The notes beneath the pieces are model-generated. The model saw only the letters and a list, made by a program, of their open reading frames with translations. It did not search any database and had not been told where the DNA came from. The translations under genes were made by a program, and so were the position numbers. Shown here one piece after another: positions 31,101-39,804 of a stretch of 41,466 bases of DNA (position 1 is its first letter; every line of letters starts with the position of its first letter). This DNA comes from Microcoleus sp. FACHB-DQ6 (lineage in GTDB: Bacteria; Cyanobacteriota; Cyanobacteriia; Cyanobacteriales; Microcoleaceae), in assembly GCA_014695175.1 (NCBI GenBank), contig JACJNV010000096.1:1-41466 (forward strand), given 5' to 3'.

Positions 31101-33446
31101 AGAGATACATCTTCTTTGTGCATGGAAGCTTATCATAGTGGCATAGAAACAGGCGATTTTGACTGTGCTGCTAGTATTACCCTTAGCTATGCTTACGCTT
31201 TGTACCTCAGCGGTGTGGAGCTGATCGATGCCAAGAAAGAAATGGCGAAAGCCCTTGAATTTACTTATCAAACTCAACAGGAAGCATACATTCATTGGGG
31301 TCAAATCTTTATGCAGGCGATCCTGAACTTGGGGGAACAAGTAGAAAATCCCTGCTGTTTGATTGGTGAAGTATACGACGAACAAAAGATGATACCCGTT
31401 CATCAAGCAGGTGGCGATCGAACTGGGCTCATGCACGTTTATTCACATAAACTTATCCTCTGTTATCTGTTTGAGGAATTTCAGCAAGCTGTGGAGAATG
31501 CAGACCGCTTTGAAGAATACTCAGCTAATGCAGCTTCCTTGTTTATTCTCCCTGTTGTCTATTTGTATGATATGTTAGCCCGACTAGCGCTATATCCTAA
31601 TTCCTCAGAAACGGAAAGAGAAGAAATCCTGACAAAGGTGGCTACTAAACAAGAAAAAATGGAAACATGGGCAAAGCAGGCTCCCATGAATTACCTGCAC
31701 AAATTCTATCTAGTAGAAGCGGAACGCGATCGCGTATTAGGCAACGATAAAGATGCCCGAGAATATTACGATAAAGCCATCATCTTAGCCCGCGAAAACG
31801 AATATCTCAACGAAGAAGCCCTCGCCTACGAACTAGCAGGCAGGTTTTATTTAGCCAGAAATCAAAATCATGTTGCCCGTCACTACTTGCAAGATGCCCA
31901 CTATGCTTATCAGCGCTGGGGGGCTGTAGCTAAAGTAAAAGATTTAGAAGGGCGATACCCGCAGTTTTTAGCCATTCAGTCGCTTGGTTCAACCCGAACA
32001 GCTACTGAAAATAATACCATCAATCCAGTCACCACAACTGGTAGCAATTCCGGCGAAGCGCTAGATTTTGCCGCAGTAATGAAAGCATCTCAAGCTATCT
32101 CCGGTGAAATCGTTCTCGAACAATTGTTAAACCAGGTGATGAAAACTGTGATTGAAAACGCAGGCGCTCAAAAAGGTTTTCTGATTCTGGATAAAGGCGG
32201 GAATTGGGCGATTGAAGCGGAAGCAGCCGTAGAATGCGAGATCATTACCATTATGCAATCCATTCCCGTAGATTCTGTAGATCCTGCAACTGGAATTCCC
32301 CTGCTGTCAACCGCCATAGTTAACTACGTCGCTCGCAGCCACGAAAATGTAGTATTAAATAACGCCACCGATGAAGGACTATTTACTGGGGATTCTTACA
32401 TTACCGCAACTGGGCCCAAATCGATCCTCTGCACCCCCCTACTCAATCAAGGCAAACTAGGTGGAATTCTCTATTTAGAAAATAATTTGGCGATCGGTGC
32501 ATTTACTTCGGAAAGAGTCGAAACTTTAAAAATCATTGCCGCTCAAGCTGCGATATCGATTGAAAATGCAACTCTCTACGAAAAATTAGAAGATTACAAC
32601 CGAACTTTAGAGCAAAAAGTAGAAGAGCGAACCGCACAATTAGCCCAAGCTAATGCAGAAATATTGGGTTTGAACGAACGGCTCAAAGTAGAAAACCTTC
32701 GCATGAGTGCCGAACTAGACGTAACTCGCCGCCTGCAACAAATGATTTTGCCTCAACAGCAGGAATTAGAGTCAATTGAAGGGCTAGAAATTGCTGCATT
32801 CATGGAACCGGCTGATGAAGTTGGCGGCGACTACTACGACGTACTAAATCACGGCGGTAAAGGCACAATAGGCATCGGCGACGTGACAGGACACGGTTTA
32901 GAAAGCGGCGTGTTAATGATTATGGCGCAAACAGCAATTCGCACTTTGTTGGTTCACAATGAAACCGACCCCGTTAAATTATTGCAGACCGTCAACCACA
33001 CGCTTTTTGACAACGTAGAGCGCATGGATTGCGGTAAAAGTATGAGCCTTTCTTTGCTGGAATATCGGGGCGACAACATCCTGCGTTTGAGCGGACAGCA
33101 CGAAGAGGTGATTGTCGTGCGTTCCAGCGGCGAAGTAGAGCAGATTGATACCATGGAGTTAGGCTTTCCCATCGCATTGGAAGCCGATATTGCCGATTTC
33201 ATTGCTTCTACTGAAATACAGTTGAATTCCGGGGATGTTGTTGTACTCTACACAGATGGAATTACCGAGGCTTTTGATATGAAGAAAGATCAATACGGTA
33301 TCGAACCATTGATTGAAGTTGTTGTCCTTAACAGGGAACAGTCAGCAGCAGAAATCAAGCAAGCTGTTATTGACGACGTGCGGCGATACATCGGGGAGCA
33401 AAAAGTATTTGATGACATTACTTTGGTAGTAATCAAACAGAAGTAA
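28101..33446 (+). CDS. Giant Ser/Thr kinase - AAA ATPase - GAF - SpoIIE/PP2C phosphatase
   Basis: 1781 aa from ATG 28101 (MQNYQITEKL). A Ser/Thr kinase domain covers about 1-265: HKDINPSN with catalytic Asp125, IDFGIS, and TLAYLSPEQTGR. An AAA-type ATPase follows, with Walker A GYCGIGKT near 325 and Walker B VIFLDDLQWAD near 450. Then come about 700 residues of helical repeats, a GAF domain (about 1322-1490), a coiled coil (VEERTAQLAQAN) and a SpoIIE/RsbU-type PP2C phosphatase (about 1556-1780) with GGDYYDVL, GDVTGHGLESG and DGITEAFD. Related cyanobacterial proteins usually end in a histidine kinase; here the output is a phosphatase, which typically acts on anti-sigma-antagonist proteins. It follows the borosin terminator and has no ribosome site, so linkage to that locus is uncertain. 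Confidence 0.93.
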   Translation: MQNYQITEKLHESSNSLVYRGYRQTDNLPVILKMLKESYPSPEKIAWFKREYEITQNINLPGVIDVYSFPNLENQWVIALEDFGGESLNYIIAKKQFTIAEFLHLAIEIVDILGQVHQQHIIHKDINPSNIVLNQQTGKLKLIDFGISTTLSRENQSFLNPNVLEGTLAYLSPEQTGRMNRTIDYRTDFYSLGITFYELLTGQLPFPTNDVLELVHCHIAKQPTAPHEISPEVPPIISTILLKLMAKNAEERYLSAYKIKADLQECLRQWQSKEQIDPFPIDRHEISDRFQIPQKLYGREREISALLAAFERVSQGTSEMMLVSGYCGIGKTVLIQEIYKPLTRQRGYFISGKFDQFQRDTPYASLIQAFRSLVRQLLTESDAEISKWREKLQAELGEAGGVIVEVIPEVELIIGSQPPLPDLPPAEQRNRFNLVFQKFINTFTQPEHPLVIFLDDLQWADRASLELIQLLMTVVDKKYLFLMGAYRDNEVTEAHPLTQILENIAKAKVTTINKIFLTPLALTDITQLLVDTLFAESKNAKPLAKLLQQKTGGNPFFINEFLKSLHSEAWLYFNYESQKWQWDLEQIKAQPLTDNVLDLTSKNVKKLPTATQAVLKLAACIGNQFDLKTLAIIYEKPLQETATDLRSALQSGLIIPLSHAYQLAELDVAGLSERLVAEYKFAHDRIQQAVYSLISEADRQSVHLRVGRLLLENTPSEELAQKLFDIVNQLNKGRALIERQIERYELAQFNLQAGKKAKSSAASQQAFNYLQIGLNLLNNKSWSQQYNLTLDLYLEVAETAYTIANYDEMDRLSGVVLQKAKTLLDKVKVYEIKMQAYCAQIKFLEAIDIGLEVLKLLGVELPQRPNQSDLAQEMEQITSALAGRQAQDLIDLPQMTDPYKLAAMRVMNYLSSPAFIALNQLSLLMWCRQVNLSIQYGNSAGSAFPYIGYGLILCASGELDTGYQFGKLALKLLEQFKDRTFKAKIYAIYKGFIKHWNEPLRDTSSLCMEAYHSGIETGDFDCAASITLSYAYALYLSGVELIDAKKEMAKALEFTYQTQQEAYIHWGQIFMQAILNLGEQVENPCCLIGEVYDEQKMIPVHQAGGDRTGLMHVYSHKLILCYLFEEFQQAVENADRFEEYSANAASLFILPVVYLYDMLARLALYPNSSETEREEILTKVATKQEKMETWAKQAPMNYLHKFYLVEAERDRVLGNDKDAREYYDKAIILARENEYLNEEALAYELAGRFYLARNQNHVARHYLQDAHYAYQRWGAVAKVKDLEGRYPQFLAIQSLGSTRTATENNTINPVTTTGSNSGEALDFAAVMKASQAISGEIVLEQLLNQVMKTVIENAGAQKGFLILDKGGNWAIEAEAAVECEIITIMQSIPVDSVDPATGIPLLSTAIVNYVARSHENVVLNNATDEGLFTGDSYITATGPKSILCTPLLNQGKLGGILYLENNLAIGAFTSERVETLKIIAAQAAISIENATLYEKLEDYNRTLEQKVEERTAQLAQANAEILGLNERLKVENLRMSAELDVTRRLQQMILPQQQELESIEGLEIAAFMEPADEVGGDYYDVLNHGGKGTIGIGDVTGHGLESGVLMIMAQTAIRTLLVHNETDPVKLLQTVNHTLFDNVERMDCGKSMSLSLLEYRGDNILRLSGQHEEVIVVRSSGEVEQIDTMELGFPIALEADIADFIASTEIQLNSGDVVVLYTDGITEAFDMKKDQYGIEPLIEVVVLNREQSAAEIKQAVIDDVRRYIGEQKVFDDITLVVIKQK

Positions 33447-33560
33447 GTATGGGAGAATTTAGTTGAGGCAGTGTCAAATATCTTTCGAGACTTTGGCGAA
33501 AAATATATATTTAATTTGGCCTCGCATAATTGGGGGATGATTTTGATTGTTTTGTGGGAT

Positions 33561-33711
33561 GGGATCATGATCCCAGGGCGGTTTCATTCTCAGGGAAATC
33601 ATCGTTTTGTAGGGGTAGTGCCCCCGTGCCTACCCCCTCCACTGACGATTCGGCGTTTCAAATATCGGGGCAACCACGGGGGGTTTGCCCCTACGGAGAA
33701 TGAAACAGCCC
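33561..33711. repeat. Inverted-repeat element in the 33447-33940 gap
   Basis: GGGCGGTTTCATTCTC (33576-33591) is repeated inverted as GAGAATGAAACAGCCC (33696-33711), with 15 of 16 bases matching. The interior carries GGGGTAGTGCCCCCGTGCC and GGGGCAACCACGGGGGG, which can pair partly with each other. A perfect palindrome GGGATCATGATCCC (33561-33574) abuts it. It looks like a 136-bp MITE-type element. The rest of the 494-bp gap shows no gene; the 113-codon plus-strand frame there is made of repeat sequence. Confidence 0.65.
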
Positions 33712-33940
33712 TGCCCATGAGCCCATCCGATGTATTTTCACCGCAGGCGGGACGCCTAACCCCTACTCCCCACAAGAATCATCCTCAAATTGTGCAACGC
33801 CCCGTGTCCTGATTGTGCGTAATATTAATTCCGATGCAAGCGGATTTGATATAACTACTCATCTTGTAATAATTTCTGCTTGATAAGCTATAGAACTTAT
33901 TACTGAATATTATCACCTACATTTCGCGATCGCCAATAGT

Positions 33941-35374
33941 TTACAAACCGGATATCGGCACAAACTCGTAACCGTAACTGGTGCGATTTCCTGGTTTAAC
34001 AGTTACTAACTGAACGGCTCGATTGCGATCGCCCGAAGGTAAAAACCGAATCGGGCCCGATGCTCCTTTTGCCGAAAAATCTGACGCCGATAAAGCTTGT
34101 TGAATGCCTGTACGAGTCGGATTGCGCCCTAAACCGACACTCAACGCGATCGCCGCGTCGTAGGCTAAAGCTGTGCGCCAACTTACTTCAGCATTCCAAA
34201 GTTGTTTGGATGTTTGGGGAAAGTTTGACTGCGGATCTGCGAGAATGTGCCAAGGAACAGCCAGCACCATATCTGTTGCTCCTGCGCCACCGATTTGCAG
34301 TGTTTTAGCAGTATAAGCATCGTCTCCTGCTAGTAATGGCAGCCGTTTGGCGTTTACTTGCACTACTTGCAAAGCTTGGTCGAGCGTGGCTGAATTGGAT
34401 GCTAACATAATCACTTCTGCTCCTTGGGCGATCGCACTTTTAACGCTCTCGGCGGCATTAAAATTGCCATTAGCAAAGTCAAATTCGCCTACTATTTGTC
34501 CTCCATCTCCGTAAAGAGCGGTAGTGAATTCATCTTTTAAAGATTTGCTGTAACTGCTGGCAGAATAGAAAAATACAGCAGCTTTTTGCTTTTGCAATTT
34601 TTCCACCATATAGCGGGAAAGAGCATTAGCCGCAAACCGATCGCTCGGCACTGTCCGAAATATATTTTTGGCAACTCCAGAAAGCTCCCCAGATGTACTT
34701 GTCGGAGAAATTGCTACTAATTGTTTTTGCTGGTAAATCTTGCTGGCTGCTAAGGTTGTATCTGAAGCAAAATGCCCGATAACTCCTAAAATTTCCGAGT
34801 TATTTGCTAAAGCAGTGGCAATTTGTGCAGCCATTTCTGGGTTGTTGTCATCGTTAGCAATGAGCACTTTTAATGGAGTGCCGCTAATGCCGCGGCTTTG
34901 GTTGATTTCATTTTGAGCTTGAGCTACGCCCCGCATAATTTCTAGAGCAGCATTGAGATCGCCGCCAATGGGAACTGCGGCGGCAATTGTGTAGGATTTT
35001 TGATCGGCGATGCGGGCGTTGTTGAGGTAAATTAGTGCTTCGGGATCGTTGCGATTGGTTTTCAGCGAAGCTTGTAAGTCGGAAATAGCTGCGTTATAGT
35101 TGCCAGATGCGATCGCCTGTACTGCTGCTTGTTTAGTTGTTGTGGCTTGCTGTGGAATTAACAGTTTTTGTCCGGCACTCAGACGCTGCTGTATTGTCTG
35201 CTCTGACTGCGGGGAATTCCCTGTCGCAGACTTGGGAAATGTCTGATTTTGGGGTGATAAACCTCCGAGATTGATGCCGCCTCGGCTTGTCAGCCACCAA
35301 ATACCTGCACCGGCTAGCCCGATCGTAATTAGGAGTGATAAGATGAGAACAGCAGTTTCATTTTTTTGTGACAT
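33941..35374 (-). CDS. Periplasmic-binding-protein-like (Leu/Ile/Val type) receptor with membrane anchor
   Basis: 477 aa. A membrane helix lies at about 8-28, then a low-complexity linker and a short TPR-like segment (AIASGNYNAAISDLQASLK, DPEALIYLNNARI). From about 128 to 470 there is a type I periplasmic-binding fold: IAAAVPIGGDLNAALEIMRG, GTPLKVLIANDDNNPEMAAQ, ILGVIGHFASDTTLAAS, VAISPTSTSGELSG and FRTVPSDRFAANALS. These receptors serve branched-chain amino acid or urea uptake, or act as sensors. No permease or ATPase gene is next to it, and the TPR linker is unusual for a transporter component, so a sensing or scaffold role is possible. The region upstream of the start carries no clear ribosome site. 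Confidence 0.85.
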   Translation of the reverse strand: MSQKNETAVLILSLLITIGLAGAGIWWLTSRGGINLGGLSPQNQTFPKSATGNSPQSEQTIQQRLSAGQKLLIPQQATTTKQAAVQAIASGNYNAAISDLQASLKTNRNDPEALIYLNNARIADQKSYTIAAAVPIGGDLNAALEIMRGVAQAQNEINQSRGISGTPLKVLIANDDNNPEMAAQIATALANNSEILGVIGHFASDTTLAASKIYQQKQLVAISPTSTSGELSGVAKNIFRTVPSDRFAANALSRYMVEKLQKQKAAVFFYSASSYSKSLKDEFTTALYGDGGQIVGEFDFANGNFNAAESVKSAIAQGAEVIMLASNSATLDQALQVVQVNAKRLPLLAGDDAYTAKTLQIGGAGATDMVLAVPWHILADPQSNFPQTSKQLWNAEVSWRTALAYDAAIALSVGLGRNPTRTGIQQALSASDFSAKGASGPIRFLPSGDRNRAVQLVTVKPGNRTSYGYEFVPISGL

Positions 35375-35794
35375 AATTTTACATTTTTAGATTTTTGAAA
35401 TAACGAAGTCATTAGTCATTAGTTATTAGGAGCGAGTAAAAAAAAATTACCAAGGAGAAAAAGTGATTTTAACTTGGCGATCCCGACTTGATGTAGGGTG
35501 CGTCAGATAGAGTGATTTTATCTATCAATTGATGCTCTCGGAGCTGAGGCACCATGCAAGCCTAAAATCCAGCAGTCACTACTCCCTTATTATATGCGAT
35601 CGCCCGGACATGATATAATTCAGTAACATTGGCATAGTAAAAATAGCGCTCGCACTCTTTAGTCTGAATGCTTTCAAGGTGGTTCCACCAGAAAAGTGCA
35701 GGAATTTTTATAAGTTACCGCATCAAAGATTAGTGAACCCTACCCTGCAAGAGCGCCACTTCCTCCATTCCAAATTTAGTTAAGCAGGCAAGAA
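35375..35794. other. Intergenic region without a recognisable gene
   Basis: 420 bp. It holds a short CATTAGTCATTAGTTATTAG heptamer-like tract near 35411, one HIP1 octamer, and AT-rich DNA before the next gene. The divergent orientation of the flanking genes means that both promoters should lie here; no consensus box was convincing. Confidence 0.4.
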
Positions 35795-36982
35795 ATGATA
35801 ACTGGTGGATTAGATAAAACGCTGAGTGTTGGAACTGATGTGGCAGCTTGGTTTCTCTTTCATCCGCACGATCTGGCACATCGTCGGGCAGATCCTCTGA
35901 ATTGGTGGAGCTATGACTTTGCCATTTTTAAAGAATTTGCCGCTGGAACACTTGTTGCCGTCTGCACAGGGGGGGATGGTAATTCTAAAGTTAGGTTCAC
36001 TAACGTCGGATTGACGGAACGAGAAGTTACCTACGCAGTCTCTTCAGCCGATTTTCGGTTGCAGGTAAAACATCAATCTCTCTATCTGGATGGGGGTTAT
36101 GTGTTGCCTGCAGAAGAGTGTGACGAAATTGAGCAATGCGATCCGGAGGGTTATGGATGGATTGAGTTACCCAATGGCAATTATCGAGTGACGGTTCATG
36201 CGATCGCTTGGTACGACGAACCAGGTGCGCTGGACGAGAACAATTATTCAACCGAGTCCGCTTTAGCTGCCTATGTTGTTCACTTTCAGTCTGTGGCAGA
36301 TCTAGATTCGATTACGCCTCCAACAACGCTTCCAGATCTATCTCCAGTGTGTTCAACTTCCGAAGATGTGGTATTTTCTGAAGGCGAAGAGTTATCGATT
36401 GAACACACACCGTTGGAATGGTCTGAGTACCCTGTATTACAGTGGCATGAGGTGATTTTCCCTTACATTCAACACCGATTAGATCTCACGGGATTAGTAG
36501 AACCGTTTGGGCTAAGCGATAAGCAGATGGTTATGGTTTTATCGTTAGACGTTCCTACAATTGGGACACTGGTTAAATACAGATATGGGGGCACAACATA
36601 TAGCGAGGGCCACCATGAATCAGCAATGGGTGTAGTAGCAATCCGGTTGGTTGAGTTGAAGCGGGTCTTTAAACGCAATGAGATTTTTTGGGCAGAGGTT
36701 GAACCTTATAATCCAACTTTTGTGCCTGCCGATCTAGAATCCATTGACGAGTTGAAGCGTCTTTTTGCAGACTATGCAGCAATCAAACTTACCAATTCCA
36801 TCCATGTGGAGTATCCTCACTTTTATGCAGAGCATATTGCATCCCTGACAAAAGCCCGTGAGTTGGGATGGCGGGTTGCTCATGCTCTAGATTTAATAAG
36901 CGATCGCCAACAGGAATTACTAGCCCTCTCAGAAAGAGATTTAATTCACAGGTTGATCTGTCACTTGAGTCAAACAGAGTAA
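35795..36982 (+). CDS. Hypothetical protein, 395 aa (possibly DUF6386-like N-terminus)
   Basis: The N-terminal third reads LSVGTDVAAWFLFHPHDLAH, PLNWWSYDFAIFKEFAAGTL, FTNVGLTEREVTYAV, and YGWIELPNGNYRVTVHAIAW. This faintly recalls DUF6386, but I cannot confirm it. A linker rich in Pro and acidic residues (about 165-205) leads to a second globular part: VLSLDVPTIGTLVKYRYGG, GVVAIRLVELKRVF and a helical C-terminus ending LIHRLICHLSQTE. There is no signal peptide or membrane helix, so the protein should be cytoplasmic. It has no obvious operon partner; the function is unknown. The ATG has only a weak ribosome site (AGGC). Confidence 0.75.
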   Translation: MITGGLDKTLSVGTDVAAWFLFHPHDLAHRRADPLNWWSYDFAIFKEFAAGTLVAVCTGGDGNSKVRFTNVGLTEREVTYAVSSADFRLQVKHQSLYLDGGYVLPAEECDEIEQCDPEGYGWIELPNGNYRVTVHAIAWYDEPGALDENNYSTESALAAYVVHFQSVADLDSITPPTTLPDLSPVCSTSEDVVFSEGEELSIEHTPLEWSEYPVLQWHEVIFPYIQHRLDLTGLVEPFGLSDKQMVMVLSLDVPTIGTLVKYRYGGTTYSEGHHESAMGVVAIRLVELKRVFKRNEIFWAEVEPYNPTFVPADLESIDELKRLFADYAAIKLTNSIHVEYPHFYAEHIASLTKARELGWRVAHALDLISDRQQELLALSERDLIHRLICHLSQTE

Positions 36983-37423
36983 ACCAACATTATACAATCT
37001 GAGGTGAGTAAACCTGAGAACTACCTTGAAAAACACTTAGGGGGTAACTCTTCAGTCCTGTATTTAGTTACAAATTTTTACGTTAAAGTTTGGTTTATAT
37101 CATAAACATTTGAAAAAAAGCTTTTCTTAATTATATCTTTATTTTTCTCCGCGAGGGGGACGGGGGGGAAGCTGTAACAGCAAAGGGTTCGGTAAAATAA
37201 TTAAAGTTTGTTGAAATTTATAAAAATAGCTGCAATACTTTGTAATGTAAAGAGGAAAGTTGAAAAATATCTAAAGACAAACTAATTGGATTGCCATGTC
37301 GCTAAGGTAGTATATATGACGGTTTGTCACAGAAAAAGAGTGTTAAGCTCGGCTAAGCTCAGCAAAAGTAAAAGCTCGCTATTTCATTAAGTTCGATCGA
37401 TAACAAAGGCTAAGGTAAATTTC
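36983..37423 (+). other. Upstream region of ctaA
   Basis: 441 bp without an ORF. It includes an AT-rich stretch (37080-37140), a G-rich run GGGGGACGGGGGGG near 37155, and AGTATATATGACGG near 37308, which may contain a -10 box. AAGGT sits 8 nt before the ctaA start codon. No riboswitch was recognised. Confidence 0.35.
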
Positions 37424-38338
37424 ATGGCAAACTCAATTTTAAATCAGCCAAACGCAGCAGCAGGAGTGCAGTGGCAGCCACAAGATATTATCCGCGGCCT
37501 AGTGTGGAAAATTGCGATCGCAACCTGGCTGTTAATGGCTGTAGGCAGCGCCACGCGGGTGATGAATGCGGGGCTCGCTTGCCCCGACTGGCCGCTGTGC
37601 TACGGTCAATTAATACCCGCAGCGCAAATGAATTTGCAAGTATTTCTGGAATGGTTTCACCGATTGGACGCTGCGGCAATTGGCTTAAGCGCGATCGCAC
37701 TTTTAGGACTATCTTTGTTTTACCGCAGCCGCCTGCCAAAATGGCTGCCTTGGGCGAGCGCTGGGGCAGTATTTTTAATCGTTTTTCAAGGCGTATTGGG
37801 CGGCTTGACAGTAACACAACTGCTCAGATTTGACATCGTTACCGCTCACTTGGGAACAGCTTTACTGTTTTTTGGCGCCCTGCTAGTCATCGGTTTCATG
37901 CTGACTCCCTACGAAGCTACAGGAAATGTCGGCAAATTGGCTTGGGTAAGTTCGATCGCAGCATTGTTAGTTTACCTGCAAAGTTTGCTAGGAGCATTAG
38001 TAGGCTCTAGATGGGCACTGCACCAATGTTTGGACTCCTCAGAATTGTGCTCGGTAATGAACAGCCACATCGCCGGTATCGTACCAGCTACAGCAGCGAC
38101 TTTAGCAGTAGCAGTGATGGCTTGGCGGCAGCCTGCACTGAGTCCCAACTTGCGAAAACTGGCTAACTGGGCGAGTGTTTGCCTAATTGCTCAATTAGTT
38201 CTGGGATTAGCAACTTTCCGGCTGCACCTTCAGGTAGAACCGCTGACAGTCGCCCACCAAGCAGTCGGTGCTGCTTTGCTGGGAACCCTGATAGCTTTTA
38301 GTGTTTTAGCCTGGCGCGATCGAGTTTTATCAGCTTGA
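37424..38338 (+). CDS. ctaA: Heme A synthase
   Basis: 304 aa with eight hydrophobic helices. Family landmarks are GSATRVMNAGLACPDWPLCYGQ in the first periplasmic part (with Cys-Pro-Asp-Trp-Pro), FLEWFHRLDAAAIGL (heme-ligand His), FDIVTAHLGTALLFF, and the second-half ligands MNSHIAG and VAHQAVGAALLG. CtaA oxidises the C8 methyl of heme O to give heme A for aa3-type cytochrome oxidase. ctaB follows 87 bp downstream on the same strand, so both steps of heme A synthesis are probably cotranscribed. Between them lies a palindromic GGCGGGTTT/AAACCCGCC pair. The usual neighbours ctaC, ctaD and ctaE are not in the window. Confidence 0.95.
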   Translation: MANSILNQPNAAAGVQWQPQDIIRGLVWKIAIATWLLMAVGSATRVMNAGLACPDWPLCYGQLIPAAQMNLQVFLEWFHRLDAAAIGLSAIALLGLSLFYRSRLPKWLPWASAGAVFLIVFQGVLGGLTVTQLLRFDIVTAHLGTALLFFGALLVIGFMLTPYEATGNVGKLAWVSSIAALLVYLQSLLGALVGSRWALHQCLDSSELCSVMNSHIAGIVPATAATLAVAVMAWRQPALSPNLRKLANWASVCLIAQLVLGLATFRLHLQVEPLTVAHQAVGAALLGTLIAFSVLAWRDRVLSA

Positions 38339-38425
38339 GAGATAAGACTAAAGTAAGAGGCGGCGGGTTTATAAATCCTTGTAGCTACAGCAAATATTTC
38401 TCGTAAAACCCGCCCCTACAACCTA

Positions 38426-39442
38426 ATGACGAATTCGCAAATAATTACTAACAGCTTACAACCGATGCAAGAAATTCTTACCAACGACAGCCCCCGCCTC
38501 CACGAAAACTTTTCGCAAGTCGTGAAAAGTTACTATCAACTAACAAAACCCAGAATTATTTTACTGCTGCTAATCACTACCTCAGCAGGAATGTGGATGG
38601 CCGCCAAAGGAGAAGTAGACCCGCTATTGCTGGTATCAACTATTACTGGAGGCGCTTTAGCTTCCGCGTCGGCGAATACGATTAATTGTGTCTACGACAG
38701 TGACATCGATTATATTATGGAGCGCACCCGGTGGCGGCCGATTCCTTCGGGGCGTGTCAAGAAGCGGGATGCTTTGATATTTGCGATCGCCCTAGCTACA
38801 ATATCCTTTACATTGCTCACAGTTGTTGCCAACTTATTAGCCGCATTGCTAGCAATGTCAGGCATCCTTTTCTATGTCCTCATTTACACCCACTGGCTGA
38901 AGCGCCACAGCGTGCAAAACATCGTCATCGGCGGTGCAGCAGGGGCGATTCCGCCGCTAGTTGGGTGGGCTGCGGTGACGGGAGATTTGAGTTGGGGTGC
39001 GTGGCTGCTGTTTGGGATTATCTTCCTGTGGACACCGCCGCATTTTTGGGCATTAGCAATGATGATTCGCGATGAATACAAGGAAGTAGGCGTCCCGATG
39101 TTACCCGTAATAGAGGGCGACGAAGAGACAGCCCGCCAAATTTGGATTTACACCCTATTGATGATTCCTGCAACTTTGCTGCTAGTTTATCCCCTGCATT
39201 TAGCGGGCGCGGTGTATGCGGGAACAGCTATTTTCCTGGGTGCTATTTTTGCCCAAAAAGCTTGGTTGCTGTTGCAGACTCCAGAGGATAAGATTGTTGC
39301 GCGATCGCTTTTCAAATACTCTATTCTGTACCTGATGCTATTGTGCGCCGGAATAGTGGTTGACAGTTTGCCTGTGACTCATAATTTGACTACTGCTCTT
39401 GTACAAAATGTGCAAACTTTAATTAGTGCAGTTGTGATGTAG
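38426..39442 (+). CDS. ctaB: Protoheme IX farnesyltransferase (heme O synthase)
   Basis: 338 aa. UbiA-type prenyltransferase with eight to nine membrane helices. The first Asp-rich motif is [18 protein letters not shown] followed by RPIPSGRV; the second conserved region is [20 protein letters not shown]. It attaches farnesyl to protoheme to form heme O, the substrate of CtaA. The N-terminal 35 residues before [14 protein letters not shown] are polar and variable, so an internal ATG at codon 14 (MQEILTN) is an alternative start. A good terminator follows 32 bp after the stop. Confidence 0.95.
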   Translation: MTNSQIITNSLQPMQEILTNDSPRLHENFSQVVKSYYQLTKPRIILLLLITTSAGMWMAAKGEVDPLLLVSTITGGALASASANTINCVYDSDIDYIMERTRWRPIPSGRVKKRDALIFAIALATISFTLLTVVANLLAALLAMSGILFYVLIYTHWLKRHSVQNIVIGGAAGAIPPLVGWAAVTGDLSWGAWLLFGIIFLWTPPHFWALAMMIRDEYKEVGVPMLPVIEGDEETARQIWIYTLLMIPATLLLVYPLHLAGAVYAGTAIFLGAIFAQKAWLLLQTPEDKIVARSLFKYSILYLMLLCAGIVVDSLPVTHNLTTALVQNVQTLISAVVM

Positions 39443-39474
39443 TAATCAGTTAAATTGCAATTATTAAAATGAAG

Positions 39475-39501
39475 CCCGCATGGTGCGGGTTTTGTTTTTT
39501 T
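39475..39501 (+). terminator. Rho-independent terminator of ctaA-ctaB
   Basis: CCCGC-ATGGT-GCGGG followed by TTTTGTTTTTTT. Confidence 0.85.
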
Positions 39502-39546
39502 AGATGTGTTTTTAACTGTATAAAATACAGGTAGAGACACGGGGAA

Positions 39547-39801
39547 ATGCCGCTCGATTTCAACTTACTTTCTTGCCGTTTTAAGATTACGCTAATTTGC
39601 CACCTTTGTTGCTGCCGGGATCGCGAATTAGAAGTGCTGCGACTGATTGTAGAAGGTTACACCAACCCTGAAATCGCCAAATCGCTTTACCTGAGCGAAC
39701 ACACCGTCAAGACTTACGTGCGGGGAATCTTCAATAAGTTGCTCGTGAACGATCGGGTGCAAGCTGCTGTTATGGCATTGCGATCAAGTTTGATGTCGTA
39801 A
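39547..39801 (+). pseudogene. Orphan LuxR/NarL-type HTH (response-regulator remnant)
   Basis: 84 aa. From residue 25 it is a full LuxR-type DNA-binding domain: RELEVLRLIVEGYTNPEIAK, SLYLSEHTVKTYVRGIFNKL and DRVQAAVMAL. No receiver domain precedes it. The first 24 residues (MPLDFNLLSCRF...CCCRD) are unlike the normal linker, which would read LTPRE before the EVL. The simplest reading is the tail of a degraded NarL-family response regulator; a free-standing HTH protein is possible because the domain itself is intact. Confidence 0.7.
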
Positions 39802-39804
39802 GCG

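Noticed and set aside
33471-33812. 113-codon plus-strand frame after the giant kinase gene.
   Set aside because: It runs through the inverted-repeat element and its GC-rich arms; the translation is repeat-derived.
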